Assembly (NCBI RefSeq): GCF_018917525.1
Contig: NZ_JAHLOS010000003.1
Location: 124,001 to 188,000, forward strand
From: Enterococcus raffinosus
Lineage (GTDB): Bacteria > Bacillota > Bacilli > Lactobacillales > Enterococcaceae
Reading direction: 5' to 3'
DNA length: 64,000 nt
A program made the translations under genes and the position numbers. Below the pieces are notes generated by a model. It did not search any database, was not told where the DNA came from, and was given only the letters and a program-made list of their open reading frames with translations. Every line of letters begins with the position of its first letter. The stretch's first letter is position 1. Below are positions 27,333 to 34,854 of the stretch, one piece after another.

Positions 27333-27911
27333 ATGAAACGGAAGCAAGACAGTTTATTAACGAAGCAGCGATTACTGGAAACCGCGTTTCAAAATTTTTA
27401 TGAGGTTGGCTTTGAAAATGCTTCTTTGGATAAAATATCAAAGGATGCGAATGTTAGTCGTGGTGCTGCATATTGGCATTTTAAAAATAAATCAGAAATT
27501 TTTGGTGAAGTTGTCTTAATGACAATTGAAAAAATCAAGTCTGAAAAACGAGAGATTATGTTAGATGAAGAGATGAGCTTTCAAGAGAAAGTCGTGCAAA
27601 TATTGGTAGTTCCGTCACAAAACCAGATGGGCTTCAAGTTTATGCAGCAATCTTTAAAGACATTAGAGGTCTATCCAGAATTCACCAAATTGCTTGAAAC
27701 TTTTCGTGAAACGCGAGCTCGATTGTATAACTTCTTTCTAACTGGATTAAAAAAGGAAGGCTTCGAGGAGAGGGATGCGATGGCTGTTTCCAGTATGCTT
27801 TATAATTATTTCGAAGGAATGTATGGTTCAGGAACTCCTGATGAAGTTACAAAAAATTACACGTCTGAAGCCATTAGACGCAGTATTTCGATTATTTTTA
27901 AAAACGCTTAA
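27333..27911 (+). CDS. TetR/AcrR-family regulator
   Basis: 192 residues. DNA-binding helix-turn-helix at about 10-55 with LLETAFQNFYEVGFENASLDKISKDANVSRGAAYWHFKNKSEIF-type pattern, the strongest mark of the family; the remaining 135 residues are an all-helical ligand domain of AcrR-like type. It is the nearest regulator to the aldehyde operon, separated from it only by its own terminator, and a perfect 18-base palindrome of TetR type lies at the operon promoter, so it is very likely the operon repressor (inference). The start was moved 2 codons inward to give AGGAG an 8-base spacing. Confidence 0.9.
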   Translation: MKRKQDSLLTKQRLLETAFQNFYEVGFENASLDKISKDANVSRGAAYWHFKNKSEIFGEVVLMTIEKIKSEKREIMLDEEMSFQEKVVQILVVPSQNQMGFKFMQQSLKTLEVYPEFTKLLETFRETRARLYNFFLTGLKKEGFEERDAMAVSSMLYNYFEGMYGSGTPDEVTKNYTSEAIRRSISIIFKNA

Positions 27912-27920
27912 AAAAAAGGG

Positions 27921-27962
27921 GAACTTGTTTGCAGCAGCATTTTGCAAGCAAGTTCTTTTTTT
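27921..27962 (+). terminator. Terminator of the tetR gene
   Basis: GAACTTGTTTGCA and TGCAAGCAAGTTC form a 13-base stem with one mismatch, then seven T. Confidence 0.9.
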
Positions 27963-27969
27963 CACGAAT

Positions 27970-27985
27970 TTGACAGCGCTTTCAT
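27970..27985 (+). promoter_or_regulatory. cre site on the -35 of the aldehyde operon
   Basis: TTGACAGCGCTTTCAT matches the CcpA operator consensus WTGNAARCGNWWWCAW at 15 of 16 positions and contains the -35 hexamer itself, the usual place for repression by CcpA when preferred sugars are present. Confidence 0.7.
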
Positions 27986-27999
27986 ACCCTGTGTATATT
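27970..27999 (+). promoter_or_regulatory. Promoter of the aldehyde operon
   Basis: TTGACA (27970-27975), 18 bases, TATATT (27994-27999); with 17-base spacing the -10 would be GTATAT. The start codon is 54 bases downstream. Confidence 0.75.
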
Positions 28000-28012
28000 G
28001 AGACTGTAAGAA

Positions 28013-28030
28013 ACATACACTCGTGTATGT
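28013..28030. promoter_or_regulatory. TetR-type operator of the aldehyde operon
   Basis: ACATACAC-TC-GTGTATGT is a perfect inverted repeat with 8-base arms, centred about 15 bases after the expected transcription start. It resembles AcrR-type operators in size and symmetry. No second copy was seen before the tetR gene. Confidence 0.7.
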
Positions 28031-28053
28031 AAAAATGAAAGGGGCTTAAGGAA

Positions 28054-29394
28054 ATGGCAATCGAGGAAATGGTACAAAGAGCACGTGTCGCAATGGAGGA
28101 AATTGATGGATACAATCAAGCAGAGGTAGATAAGATGCTTCATGCAATTTCAAAAGCAGTTTTTGAACAAGCGGAACCATTAGCGAAGTTAGCGATTGAA
28201 GAAACAGGATTGGGACGATTGGATCATAAAATCGGGAAAAATCAGGGAATGGCAACGAATATTTTTGCTAGTTTAAAAAATAAGGCTTCTGTTGGGGTGA
28301 TTCGAGAAATTCCTGAAGAAGGTTTAATAGAGATCGCGCACCCGAGAGGCGTAATTGGTTCGGTAACGCCAACAACCAATCCAACAATTACCCCTTTAGG
28401 CAACGGCTTGATGGCGCTAAAAGGAAAAAATGCCATGATCGTATCGCCACACCCTCGTTCGAAAAAGACCACGAAAGAAACTATTGAATTGATGCGGGAA
28501 GCACTTGTTAGTGTGGGAGCACCTAGAGATTTACTACAGGTGATCGAAGAGCCAAGTATCGAATTATCGCAAGAATTAATGAAATCAGTTGATTTGATTG
28601 TTGCAACAGGTGGTCCTGGCTTAGTGAAATCAGCTTATTCCAGTGGGCATCCTGCTTATGGTGTAGGACCAGGAAATGTGCAGGCGATTTTGGATCGTGA
28701 TTTTGATGTGGAAGTAGCCGCGGAACTTTCAGTTATTGGTCGTTCCTTTGATAACGGGATTGTTTGTGCTTGTCAGCAAAGCTTAATTTATCCGCAAGAA
28801 AAAGAAGCCGAAGTTCTTGATGCATTACGTGAAAAACAAGCGGCTGTCTTTACTGAGAAAGCGGATTTGACGAAACTGCGTAATACTTTATTCATTGATG
28901 GTAAAGCCAATCCAGCAATGATTGGGCAAGATCCGCTCGTGATTGCTAAAGCGGCAGGCATCGAAATTCCTGAAGGTAGTCAGATTATCGCAGTGAAAGT
29001 CGATGCAGTTGGCAGCGAAGAATTGTTCTGTAAGGAAAAAATGGCGCCGGTACTAGCGTTGAAAAGTTACGATGACTTTGAAGAAGGAGTGGCTTTCGCA
29101 CAGGAAAATCTTTTATTAGAAGGCTCCGGACATTCAGCGGGCCTATTCAGCCATAGCAAAGAACATCAACTTTACGCAGGAGAAGTATTGCCAGTCAGTC
29201 GCTTAGTGGTTAACCAACCGACGATTGATGCTGGTGGATCTCCAGCAAACGGTCTGAATCCAACTGTTTCACTTGGCTGTGGGTCATGGGGAAACAATAT
29301 AATTTCTGAGAACTTAACTTATACACATTTGATTAATATTTCGCGAATCGCGATGCCGATCACGCCAAAACACGACGGAAAACCTTGGGATTAG
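28054..29394 (+). CDS. CoA-acylating aldehyde dehydrogenase
   Basis: 446 residues, cytoplasmic. It belongs to the acylating branch of the aldehyde dehydrogenase superfamily (relatives: EutE, SucD, the AdhE N-half, sulfoacetaldehyde dehydrogenase SauS). Marks: IGSVTPTTNPTITPL near 101, VSPHPRSKKTT near 130, VATGGPGLVKSAYSSGHPAYGVGPGN near 183, and the catalytic Cys238 in SFDNGIVCACQQ. It turns an aldehyde, CoA and NAD(P)+ into acyl-CoA, or the reverse. It lacks the N-terminal targeting extension of microcompartment enzymes. First gene of the operon, preceded by a cre site and a palindrome; the phosphotransacylase gene follows at once. By context its acyl-CoA goes to acyl-phosphate. The substrate is not known. 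Confidence 0.85.
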   Translation: MAIEEMVQRARVAMEEIDGYNQAEVDKMLHAISKAVFEQAEPLAKLAIEETGLGRLDHKIGKNQGMATNIFASLKNKASVGVIREIPEEGLIEIAHPRGVIGSVTPTTNPTITPLGNGLMALKGKNAMIVSPHPRSKKTTKETIELMREALVSVGAPRDLLQVIEEPSIELSQELMKSVDLIVATGGPGLVKSAYSSGHPAYGVGPGNVQAILDRDFDVEVAAELSVIGRSFDNGIVCACQQSLIYPQEKEAEVLDALREKQAAVFTEKADLTKLRNTLFIDGKANPAMIGQDPLVIAKAAGIEIPEGSQIIAVKVDAVGSEELFCKEKMAPVLALKSYDDFEEGVAFAQENLLLEGSGHSAGLFSHSKEHQLYAGEVLPVSRLVVNQPTIDAGGSPANGLNPTVSLGCGSWGNNIISENLTYTHLINISRIAMPITPKHDGKPWD

Positions 29395-29403
29395 GTGATG
29401 TTC

Positions 29404-30294
29404 ATGCGAAAATTTGAAGAATTACTCGCAAATTTTACTAGTAATCAAAGGATTAGGATCGGGGTAGTTTGTGCCAATGATGAAGTTACAATCCAGTCGG
29501 TTTTTAATGAAAAGGTCAAAGAGTATCTCGAACCGATCTTGATTGGTAATGAGGCCAAGATCAGGACCATTTTAGCGAAGCATGATTTTTCAGCACAAAT
29601 TATCTCCGCGGAAACGGAAGAAGAGTGTGCAGCGATTGGTGTGAAGATGGTCAAAAATAATGAAATCGATTTTCTGATGAAGGGGCACATTCAAACAAGG
29701 ACATTTTTGAAGGCGGTAGTTGATCGTGAAAAGGGAATTGCCACTAGCAAGTTGTTGAGTCATGTAGCTCTAAATGAGATCCCCACCTATCATAAACTAC
29801 TGCTGACAACAGACGGCGGAATGGTAACTGCGCCTAGTAAGGAAGACAAAAAAATTCTGATTCAACATGGGATCGAAGTGATGAATAAGATTGGTGTTGT
29901 TAAACCAAAAGTCGGATTGCTAGCCGCGGCGGAAAAGGTCAATCCGAAAATTGCTTCTAGCTTAGAGGCAGAAGAGATTATGCAGGAGCTTCAGCGGCAG
30001 GAGCCCGATAGTTGTTGGATAGATGGCCCAATCTCGTTAGATCTTTCGTTAAGTAAGGAAGTAGCCAAAATCAAACACTACGAAAGTCCTGTCGCAGGTG
30101 ATGTGGACATCGTAGTAGGTCCTGATATCACTACCATGAATGTCTTAGGCAAAAGCTTAACGATCTTAGCCGGGGCGAAAATGGCTGGGTTGATCATGGG
30201 TGCCAGCGTACCAATTGTGATGGTGTCACGCGGATCAACAGAAGAAGAAAAAGTCTATTCGATTTTAGTCGCGATGTATTGCAGCAAGAGGTGA
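29404..30294 (+). CDS. Phosphate acyltransferase (phosphotransbutyrylase-like)
   Basis: 296 residues of the Pta/Ptb fold. Marks: RIRIGVVCANDEVTIQSVF near the N-terminus, MKGHIQTRTFLKAVVD near 95, HVALNEIPTYHKLLLTTDGGM near 120, IDGPISLDLSLSKEVAKIK near 200, and GDVDIVVGPDITTMNVLGKSL near 235. Length and motifs fit the butyryl/branched-acyl group rather than acetyl-specific Pta. It exchanges CoA for phosphate on an acyl group. The start was moved 3 codons inward from a GTG so that AGG has an 8-base spacing. The kinase ATG lies 6 bases after its stop. Confidence 0.85.
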   Translation: MRKFEELLANFTSNQRIRIGVVCANDEVTIQSVFNEKVKEYLEPILIGNEAKIRTILAKHDFSAQIISAETEEECAAIGVKMVKNNEIDFLMKGHIQTRTFLKAVVDREKGIATSKLLSHVALNEIPTYHKLLLTTDGGMVTAPSKEDKKILIQHGIEVMNKIGVVKPKVGLLAAAEKVNPKIASSLEAEEIMQELQRQEPDSCWIDGPISLDLSLSKEVAKIKHYESPVAGDVDIVVGPDITTMNVLGKSLTILAGAKMAGLIMGASVPIVMVSRGSTEEEKVYSILVAMYCSKR

Positions 30295-30299
30295 AGCAG

Positions 30300-31370
30300 A
30301 TGAAAATTTTAGCAATTAATCCTGGATCGACATCAACCAAGGTTTCTTATTATGTGGATGGAGAGATTGTCAAAGAACAAGGAATCTCGCATTCAACAGA
30401 AGAATTGCGGAAATTTCAAAATGTCGTAGATCAAATGGAATTTCGCCGGGATATTTTACTGGCATTCATGAAAAAAGAGGGAATCGATCCTAAGGAATTA
30501 GACGCTGTAGCTGGTCGAGGAGGAAGTCTTCCCCCTGTTTCATCCGGTGCCTACGAAGTAAATGACGACATGATCAATTATTTGAAGAACGTCACACAAA
30601 TTGAACATCCCTCAAATTTGGGGGCGATTTTGGCCTATGAAATTAAAGAGCAGGGCAGTGAAAAAACCATCGCGCTGATTTACGATCCAGTATCAGTAGA
30701 TGAGTTTGAAGAAGTAGCTCGTATCTCCGGCTTAAACGGGATAGAACGAAAAAGTATTGGTCACGCATTGAACATGCGGGCAGTGGCTATGAAAGTAGCA
30801 CGTGAGGAAGGGTTTGATTATCACCATTCAACATTGATCGTCGCTCATTTAGGAGGCGGAAATACAATCAGTATTCATCATAACGGCAAAATGATTGATT
30901 TAATCTCTGATGATGAAGGGCCATTCTCAACGGAGCGTACGGGTGGTTTACCGTTGAAATATTTAATGCCGCTGTGCTATGAGCATAGCTTAAAAGAAAT
31001 GCTGCGACTTTATAAACGAGAAGGCGGGTTGAAATCATATGCTGGAACCAGCAATGCAATAGAAATTGAAGAACGTATTCTGGCTGGAGATGAAGAACTG
31101 AAAATCGTTTATGATGGCTATATTTATCAGATTGCAAAAGGTATTGGGAGTTTAGCGACTGTCACCAATGGTGCGGTTGATCGGATTGCTTTGACCGGTG
31201 GGGTGGCTTATTCAAAGGTCGTCGTAACGGAATTAAAAAAAAGAGTCGGTTTTATTGCGCCAATTATAGCAGTACCAGGTGAGCATGAAATGATCGCTTT
31301 ATCTAAAGGCGCAGAGCGCGTTGTACTAGGAGAAGAAGAGCTGAAGAAGTTTGTTGATCCAACAGACTAA
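30300..31370 (+). CDS. Butyrate-kinase-like acyl kinase
   Basis: 356 residues, the usual Buk length. Acetokinase-family (ASKHA) marks: MKILAINPGSTSTKVSYY at the N-terminus, VAGRGGSLPPVSSGAYEVN near 78, SIGHALNMRAVA near 155, VAHLGGGNTISIHHNGKMIDL near 180, ALTGGVAYSK near 300. It makes ATP and a free acid from acyl-phosphate. With the preceding gene it forms the same enzyme pair as ptb-buk of the enterococcal branched-chain keto-acid operon, but no keto-acid dehydrogenase genes are present; an aldehyde dehydrogenase supplies the acyl-CoA instead. The start was moved 7 codons inward, to the GAGGT site. Confidence 0.85.
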   Translation: MKILAINPGSTSTKVSYYVDGEIVKEQGISHSTEELRKFQNVVDQMEFRRDILLAFMKKEGIDPKELDAVAGRGGSLPPVSSGAYEVNDDMINYLKNVTQIEHPSNLGAILAYEIKEQGSEKTIALIYDPVSVDEFEEVARISGLNGIERKSIGHALNMRAVAMKVAREEGFDYHHSTLIVAHLGGGNTISIHHNGKMIDLISDDEGPFSTERTGGLPLKYLMPLCYEHSLKEMLRLYKREGGLKSYAGTSNAIEIEERILAGDEELKIVYDGYIYQIAKGIGSLATVTNGAVDRIALTGGVAYSKVVVTELKKRVGFIAPIIAVPGEHEMIALSKGAERVVLGEEELKKFVDPTD

Positions 31371-31425
31371 ACTAGAAAAAAATTAACTAAACAATTATTT
31401 TTTTAATAAGAAAGGGGCAACACGA

Positions 31426-32544
31426 ATGAAAATCAAAGCGGCATTAGTAAAGGAAAAAGGGGCGCCATACGAAATTACGGAATTGGAGTTAGCAGAAGTA
31501 GGTTCAAAGGATGTATTGGTGAAAATTGTCGCCTCTGGATTGTGTCGTTCAGATTATGGTGAAAGAAATGGGAACAGTATCAATTTCCCAAACGTTTTGG
31601 GTCATGAGGGCGCCGGGATCGTTGAAAAAGTCGGCAGCGCGGTGACTTCCGTGGCGCCGGGGGATCATGTGATTTTATCTTACGCTTATTGCGGTGAATG
31701 TAAACATTGTGTCGAAGGTCATCCGTCTTCTTGTGAGAAATGGTTTACAGTTAACAACCTTGGAAAGAATCCGCGGGGAGAATTTATTCTGCACACCGAA
31801 GATGGTACGGAGGTCAACAATTTCTTTAATCAATCTTCCTTTTCTACGTATAGTTTGACGGAAGAATCAAATGTTGTAAAAGTGGATAAGGATGTTGACT
31901 TACGTCTGCTTGGTCCATTAGGCTGCGGTCTTGGTACAGGAAGTGGTGCGGTCTTGAGTGTCTTGCAGCCAAAAGTAGGCGAAGGGATTGCTGTTTTTGG
32001 CACTGGTGCGGTTGGCTTTTCCGCAGTTATGGCCGCAACGATCGCCGGCTGCTATCCGATCGTTGCGATTGATATCAACGATCAACGTCTAGAAAAAGCG
32101 AAGGAGTTAGGCGCCAGTCACATTTTTAACAGCAAAGAAGACGATCCAGAGAAATTCATTATGGATCTAACGGATGGTCAGGGCTTGGATTATGTGATTG
32201 ATTCGACCGGTGTTGGACCTGTCATGACGAAGGCCCTTCATTCAGTAAGCAATTCAGGAACCTTCGTACCGTTAGCAGTGACTCAGAAAAAATTCGAAGT
32301 AAACACCTTCTTTGATTTAGTTTTTGGAAACAAAAAAGTTCGCGGTGTTTTGATTGGCGATACTATCGCAAAATATCATTTGCCAAACTTAATCGAGTTC
32401 TACAAGCGCGGGGAGTTTCCATTTGATCAATTTATCAAATACTATGATTTTGAAAACATCAATCAAGCCGAAGCAGATTCTATCAGCGGAGAAGTCATTA
32501 AAGCAGTCGTTGTGATGGATAAAGATTATCAGCCGCCTAAATGA
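31426..32544 (+). CDS. Zinc-dependent alcohol dehydrogenase (aryl-alcohol/class III type)
   Basis: 372 residues, medium-chain type. Catalytic zinc ligands Cys40, His60 (LGHEGAG) and Cys167 (LGPLGCGLGTGSGAV); structural zinc Cys89, 92, 95 and 103. The NAD motif FGTGAVGFSAV begins near 191, with Asp216 at the end of the second strand favouring NAD over NADP. The GCGLGTGSGAV form and overall length resemble benzyl/aryl-alcohol and class III dehydrogenases. In this operon it would oxidise an alcohol to the aldehyde used by the first enzyme, or reduce the aldehyde to balance NADH. AAGAAAGGGG precedes the ATG. Its stop overlaps the unused upstream ATG of the next frame. Confidence 0.85.
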   Translation: MKIKAALVKEKGAPYEITELELAEVGSKDVLVKIVASGLCRSDYGERNGNSINFPNVLGHEGAGIVEKVGSAVTSVAPGDHVILSYAYCGECKHCVEGHPSSCEKWFTVNNLGKNPRGEFILHTEDGTEVNNFFNQSSFSTYSLTEESNVVKVDKDVDLRLLGPLGCGLGTGSGAVLSVLQPKVGEGIAVFGTGAVGFSAVMAATIAGCYPIVAIDINDQRLEKAKELGASHIFNSKEDDPEKFIMDLTDGQGLDYVIDSTGVGPVMTKALHSVSNSGTFVPLAVTQKKFEVNTFFDLVFGNKKVRGVLIGDTIAKYHLPNLIEFYKRGEFPFDQFIKYYDFENINQAEADSISGEVIKAVVVMDKDYQPPK

Positions 32545-32558
32545 TTGGAGGAAATCAA

Positions 32559-33233
32559 ATGAAAAGAGGGGACATTGTTTGGGGGCTTTTGCTGGCAGGT
32601 TTGTTAATGCTTTTTGTTATCCCTGCTACTAGAGATTCTATCTTGGCAGCAAGCTCTGCCCACCCTTATATTGGAGGCTTCATTCAATTTGCGATTTTGG
32701 CGACGATGGGTGATCTCTTTGGAAAGCGGATTGCTTCTGGTGACTATCAGTTTTCAGCTCAAGTTCCTCTGCGAGCAGTTGTATGGGGGATTATTGGTTG
32801 TATGGTGACGCTAGTTTTTCCAGTATTCATGGGAGGTGCTGGTTTAGCACAGGCTGGAAAACTGCTGCCTTTTGCTGGTGTTTCACTGGCACAAGCTTTT
32901 TTTGGAAGCAGTATTATGAATCTTACCTTTGCACCAGCGATGAATACTTTTCATCGAATTATGGAGCTATGGATTGAAACAGCAGCCGCTAAAGAACCAG
33001 TGAGTTTGAAGAGATTGATTGGCAAAATTGATTGGACAGCTTTTGTAACTTTCAATTGGCTGAAAGTTGGCATTTGTTTCTGGATTCCAGTCCACACGAT
33101 CGTATTTTTACTACCAGAGAATATTCGAGTTGTCGTGGCGGCATTTAGTTCGATCGCGTTAGGGATTATCCTTTCATTTGCTTCTAAAAAAGGTAGTAGT
33201 CCAGCAAAAATATCTGAAAAAGAAGCTGTTTGA
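32559..33233 (+). CDS. Small polytopic membrane protein, Mpv17/PMP22-like
   Basis: 224 residues with about five to six hydrophobic helices (near 6-24, 40-55, 75-95, 105-125, 165-185, 190-208). The segment MNTFHRIMELWIE and the WTAFVTFNWLKVGICFWIPVHTI stretch resemble the Mpv17/PMP22 family, channel-like proteins of poorly known function that are mostly studied in eukaryotic organelles. As the last gene of the operon it is the only candidate for moving the substrate or product acid across the membrane; this is inference. GGAGG lies 7 bases before this ATG, inside the end of the alcohol dehydrogenase gene. Confidence 0.65.
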   Translation: MKRGDIVWGLLLAGLLMLFVIPATRDSILAASSAHPYIGGFIQFAILATMGDLFGKRIASGDYQFSAQVPLRAVVWGIIGCMVTLVFPVFMGGAGLAQAGKLLPFAGVSLAQAFFGSSIMNLTFAPAMNTFHRIMELWIETAAAKEPVSLKRLIGKIDWTAFVTFNWLKVGICFWIPVHTIVFLLPENIRVVVAAFSSIALGIILSFASKKGSSPAKISEKEAV

Positions 33234-33244
33234 TTCTAATTATG

Positions 33245-33276
33245 AAAAGCTGTCTCGCTTTGTGAGGCAGCTTTTT
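33245..33276 (+). terminator. Terminator of the aldehyde operon
   Basis: AAAGCTGTCTC pairs with GAGGCAGCTTT (one mismatch), then a T-run. Confidence 0.85.
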
Positions 33277-33366
33277 CTCATGCTAAGAAACTCCTCATTT
33301 AAATTTATATAAAACGGTTCCATGATATGCTGGATTTAATCGAATGATCAAGAAAGGGGTAATAAG

Positions 33367-34203
33367 ATGTATGAAATCAAGGATTTATCAGAGGTTGAGT
33401 TTTCCCGAATCGCTGTCTGTATGCGGGAGGCATTTTCTGATTATTATGTGAAAATGGAACTAGGCGATGAAGCCCTCTATCATCGTTTTCAGAGTGAAAA
33501 TGTTCGGTATGATTTGTCCTGCGGGGCTTTTTTTGAGGATGAGTTAGTGGCCGTTTTGTTGAATGCAGTTGGCGAATACAATGGGGAAAAGGTTGCTTTT
33601 GATGCTGCAACTGGTGTTGTTCCAGCGCATCGTCGCAAAGGATTGTATTCTCAGATGATGGACTTTTGTATGGAAATATTGAAACAGCATGACTTTGCTT
33701 ATTATGGTCTGGAAGTGATTCAAAACAATAAACCGGCAGTTGCAACGTATCGTAAAATGGGCTTGGAGATTATTAAAGAGTATGCTTGTTTTCGGGGAAA
33801 TGCAAAAGAATCAATGAAGGGAACTGAGGATTTTCAAGATTTACCTATCACTGAGTTTCCGCTAGAGTCATTAGAACCTCTGAGACATGATGCCCCTTCT
33901 TTTGAAAATCGAACAGAGATTCTACAGGCTTTTTCAGATGATTATCAGATTATGTATACTGGCACTGAGAAAGAATGCAATGCCTTTATTATTTACCAAA
34001 GGGATAATGGCCATGTAAAGCAGTGGGGCAGACGTGAGGGGAAACTTTCAGAGTTGGGCGAGTTGATGGTTAATTTGAGTGGACGTTATCGCAACATTCA
34101 CCTGCATAATATTAATTTTACCGATCAATTGTGGATCAAAAAAATGGAGGAGTTAGGTTTTAATCATTTTTGTGATCAATTTGAAATGAAGATGGACTGC
34201 TAA
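33367..34203 (+). CDS. GNAT-family N-acetyltransferase
   Basis: 278 residues. The N-terminal half (1-145) is a GNAT domain: AFDAATGVVPAHRRKGLYSQMMDF near 75 is the acetyl-CoA binding V-x-P-x-x-R-x-x-G-x-x loop and helix, followed by LEVIQNNKPAVATYRKMGLE near 120. The second half (155-278) is a further GNAT-like or accessory domain. The acceptor cannot be predicted. The ribosome site is AGAAAGGGG. Alone between two terminators. Confidence 0.85.
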   Translation: MYEIKDLSEVEFSRIAVCMREAFSDYYVKMELGDEALYHRFQSENVRYDLSCGAFFEDELVAVLLNAVGEYNGEKVAFDAATGVVPAHRRKGLYSQMMDFCMEILKQHDFAYYGLEVIQNNKPAVATYRKMGLEIIKEYACFRGNAKESMKGTEDFQDLPITEFPLESLEPLRHDAPSFENRTEILQAFSDDYQIMYTGTEKECNAFIIYQRDNGHVKQWGRREGKLSELGELMVNLSGRYRNIHLHNINFTDQLWIKKMEELGFNHFCDQFEMKMDC

Positions 34204-34213
34204 AAGGTTAAAG

Positions 34214-34247
34214 AGGCTGTGACAAGACTTTTGTCACAGCCCCTTTT
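34214..34247. terminator. Bidirectional terminator
   Basis: GGCTGTGACAA and TTGTCACAGCC form an 11-base perfect stem; TTTTC on the plus strand. Shared by converging genes. Confidence 0.85.
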
Positions 34248-34682
34248 CTATGGATTGATATGCAGCTCCATCTCTGGGGCATTGACGATGGTGTCTTTAA
34301 CAGGGCAGGTCCGCTCAATAAAGGCCACTAAATCTCTGATTTCTTCATCAGTATTATCAGCGTCAATGTAATAATTCGTGATGATTTTTGAAAAACCTAC
34401 CTTTACATCTGGTTTTCCCTTTAGCCGATCAGAGTCAATCTCTCCTAAGATTTCTACACGCATTGAATTCAGCTTAAACTGTTTCGCTTGATAAAAGAAA
34501 CGAACCACCATCATTTTACAAGCGCCTAAGGAACAGAGTAGCGCCTCAAGCGGATTCATCGCTTCATTAGTGCCGCCAACATTTTCTGGTTCATCAATAA
34601 TGAATTCAAAGCCACGAGCTGTACATTTCAGCTGTAGACCGCCTAAAGATTCTACTTCTGCCTTCAAAATTTGTTTAACCAT
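34248..34682 (-). CDS. OsmC/Ohr-family thiol peroxidase-like protein
   Basis: 144 residues with the OsmC fold. The first conserved Cys is in ALLCSLGACKMMVVRFFYQ near 55-62 and the second in FIERTCPVKDTIVNAPEM near 125. Such pairs reduce organic hydroperoxides through a dithiol. The MNPLEALLCSLGACK motif is typical of the YhfA/OsmC branch. The start was moved 5 codons inward from a TTG to give GGAGGG a 6-base spacing. Divergent from the formate/nitrite channel. Confidence 0.85.
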   Translation of the reverse strand: MVKQILKAEVESLGGLQLKCTARGFEFIIDEPENVGGTNEAMNPLEALLCSLGACKMMVVRFFYQAKQFKLNSMRVEILGEIDSDRLKGKPDVKVGFSKIITNYYIDADNTDEEIRDLVAFIERTCPVKDTIVNAPEMELHINP

Positions 34683-34785
34683 CCATTTCCCTCCCAATCT
34701 GTTACTTTAATCATACGATTTTTGGTCGAAAAATTAAATAACTTGTGCAATTTTTCTCAATATTTCATTTTTTTACAAGTTTTCA

Positions 34786-34814
34786 TTGAAAATAGTATGG
34801 AAATCTTGTATGAT
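34786..34814 (+). promoter_or_regulatory. Promoter of the formate/nitrite channel gene
   Basis: TTGAAA (34786-34791), 17 bases, TATGAT (34809-34814), 41 bases before the preferred start codon. Confidence 0.7.
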
Positions 34815-34854
34815 ACCTGTACATTATGGCTTTTGCCAAGAAGGAAGGAACCCT

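Noticed and set aside
28054-33233. Bacterial microcompartment locus
   Set aside because: Acylating aldehyde dehydrogenase and phosphotransacylase genes suggested it, but no shell proteins are present and the dehydrogenase lacks a targeting extension.
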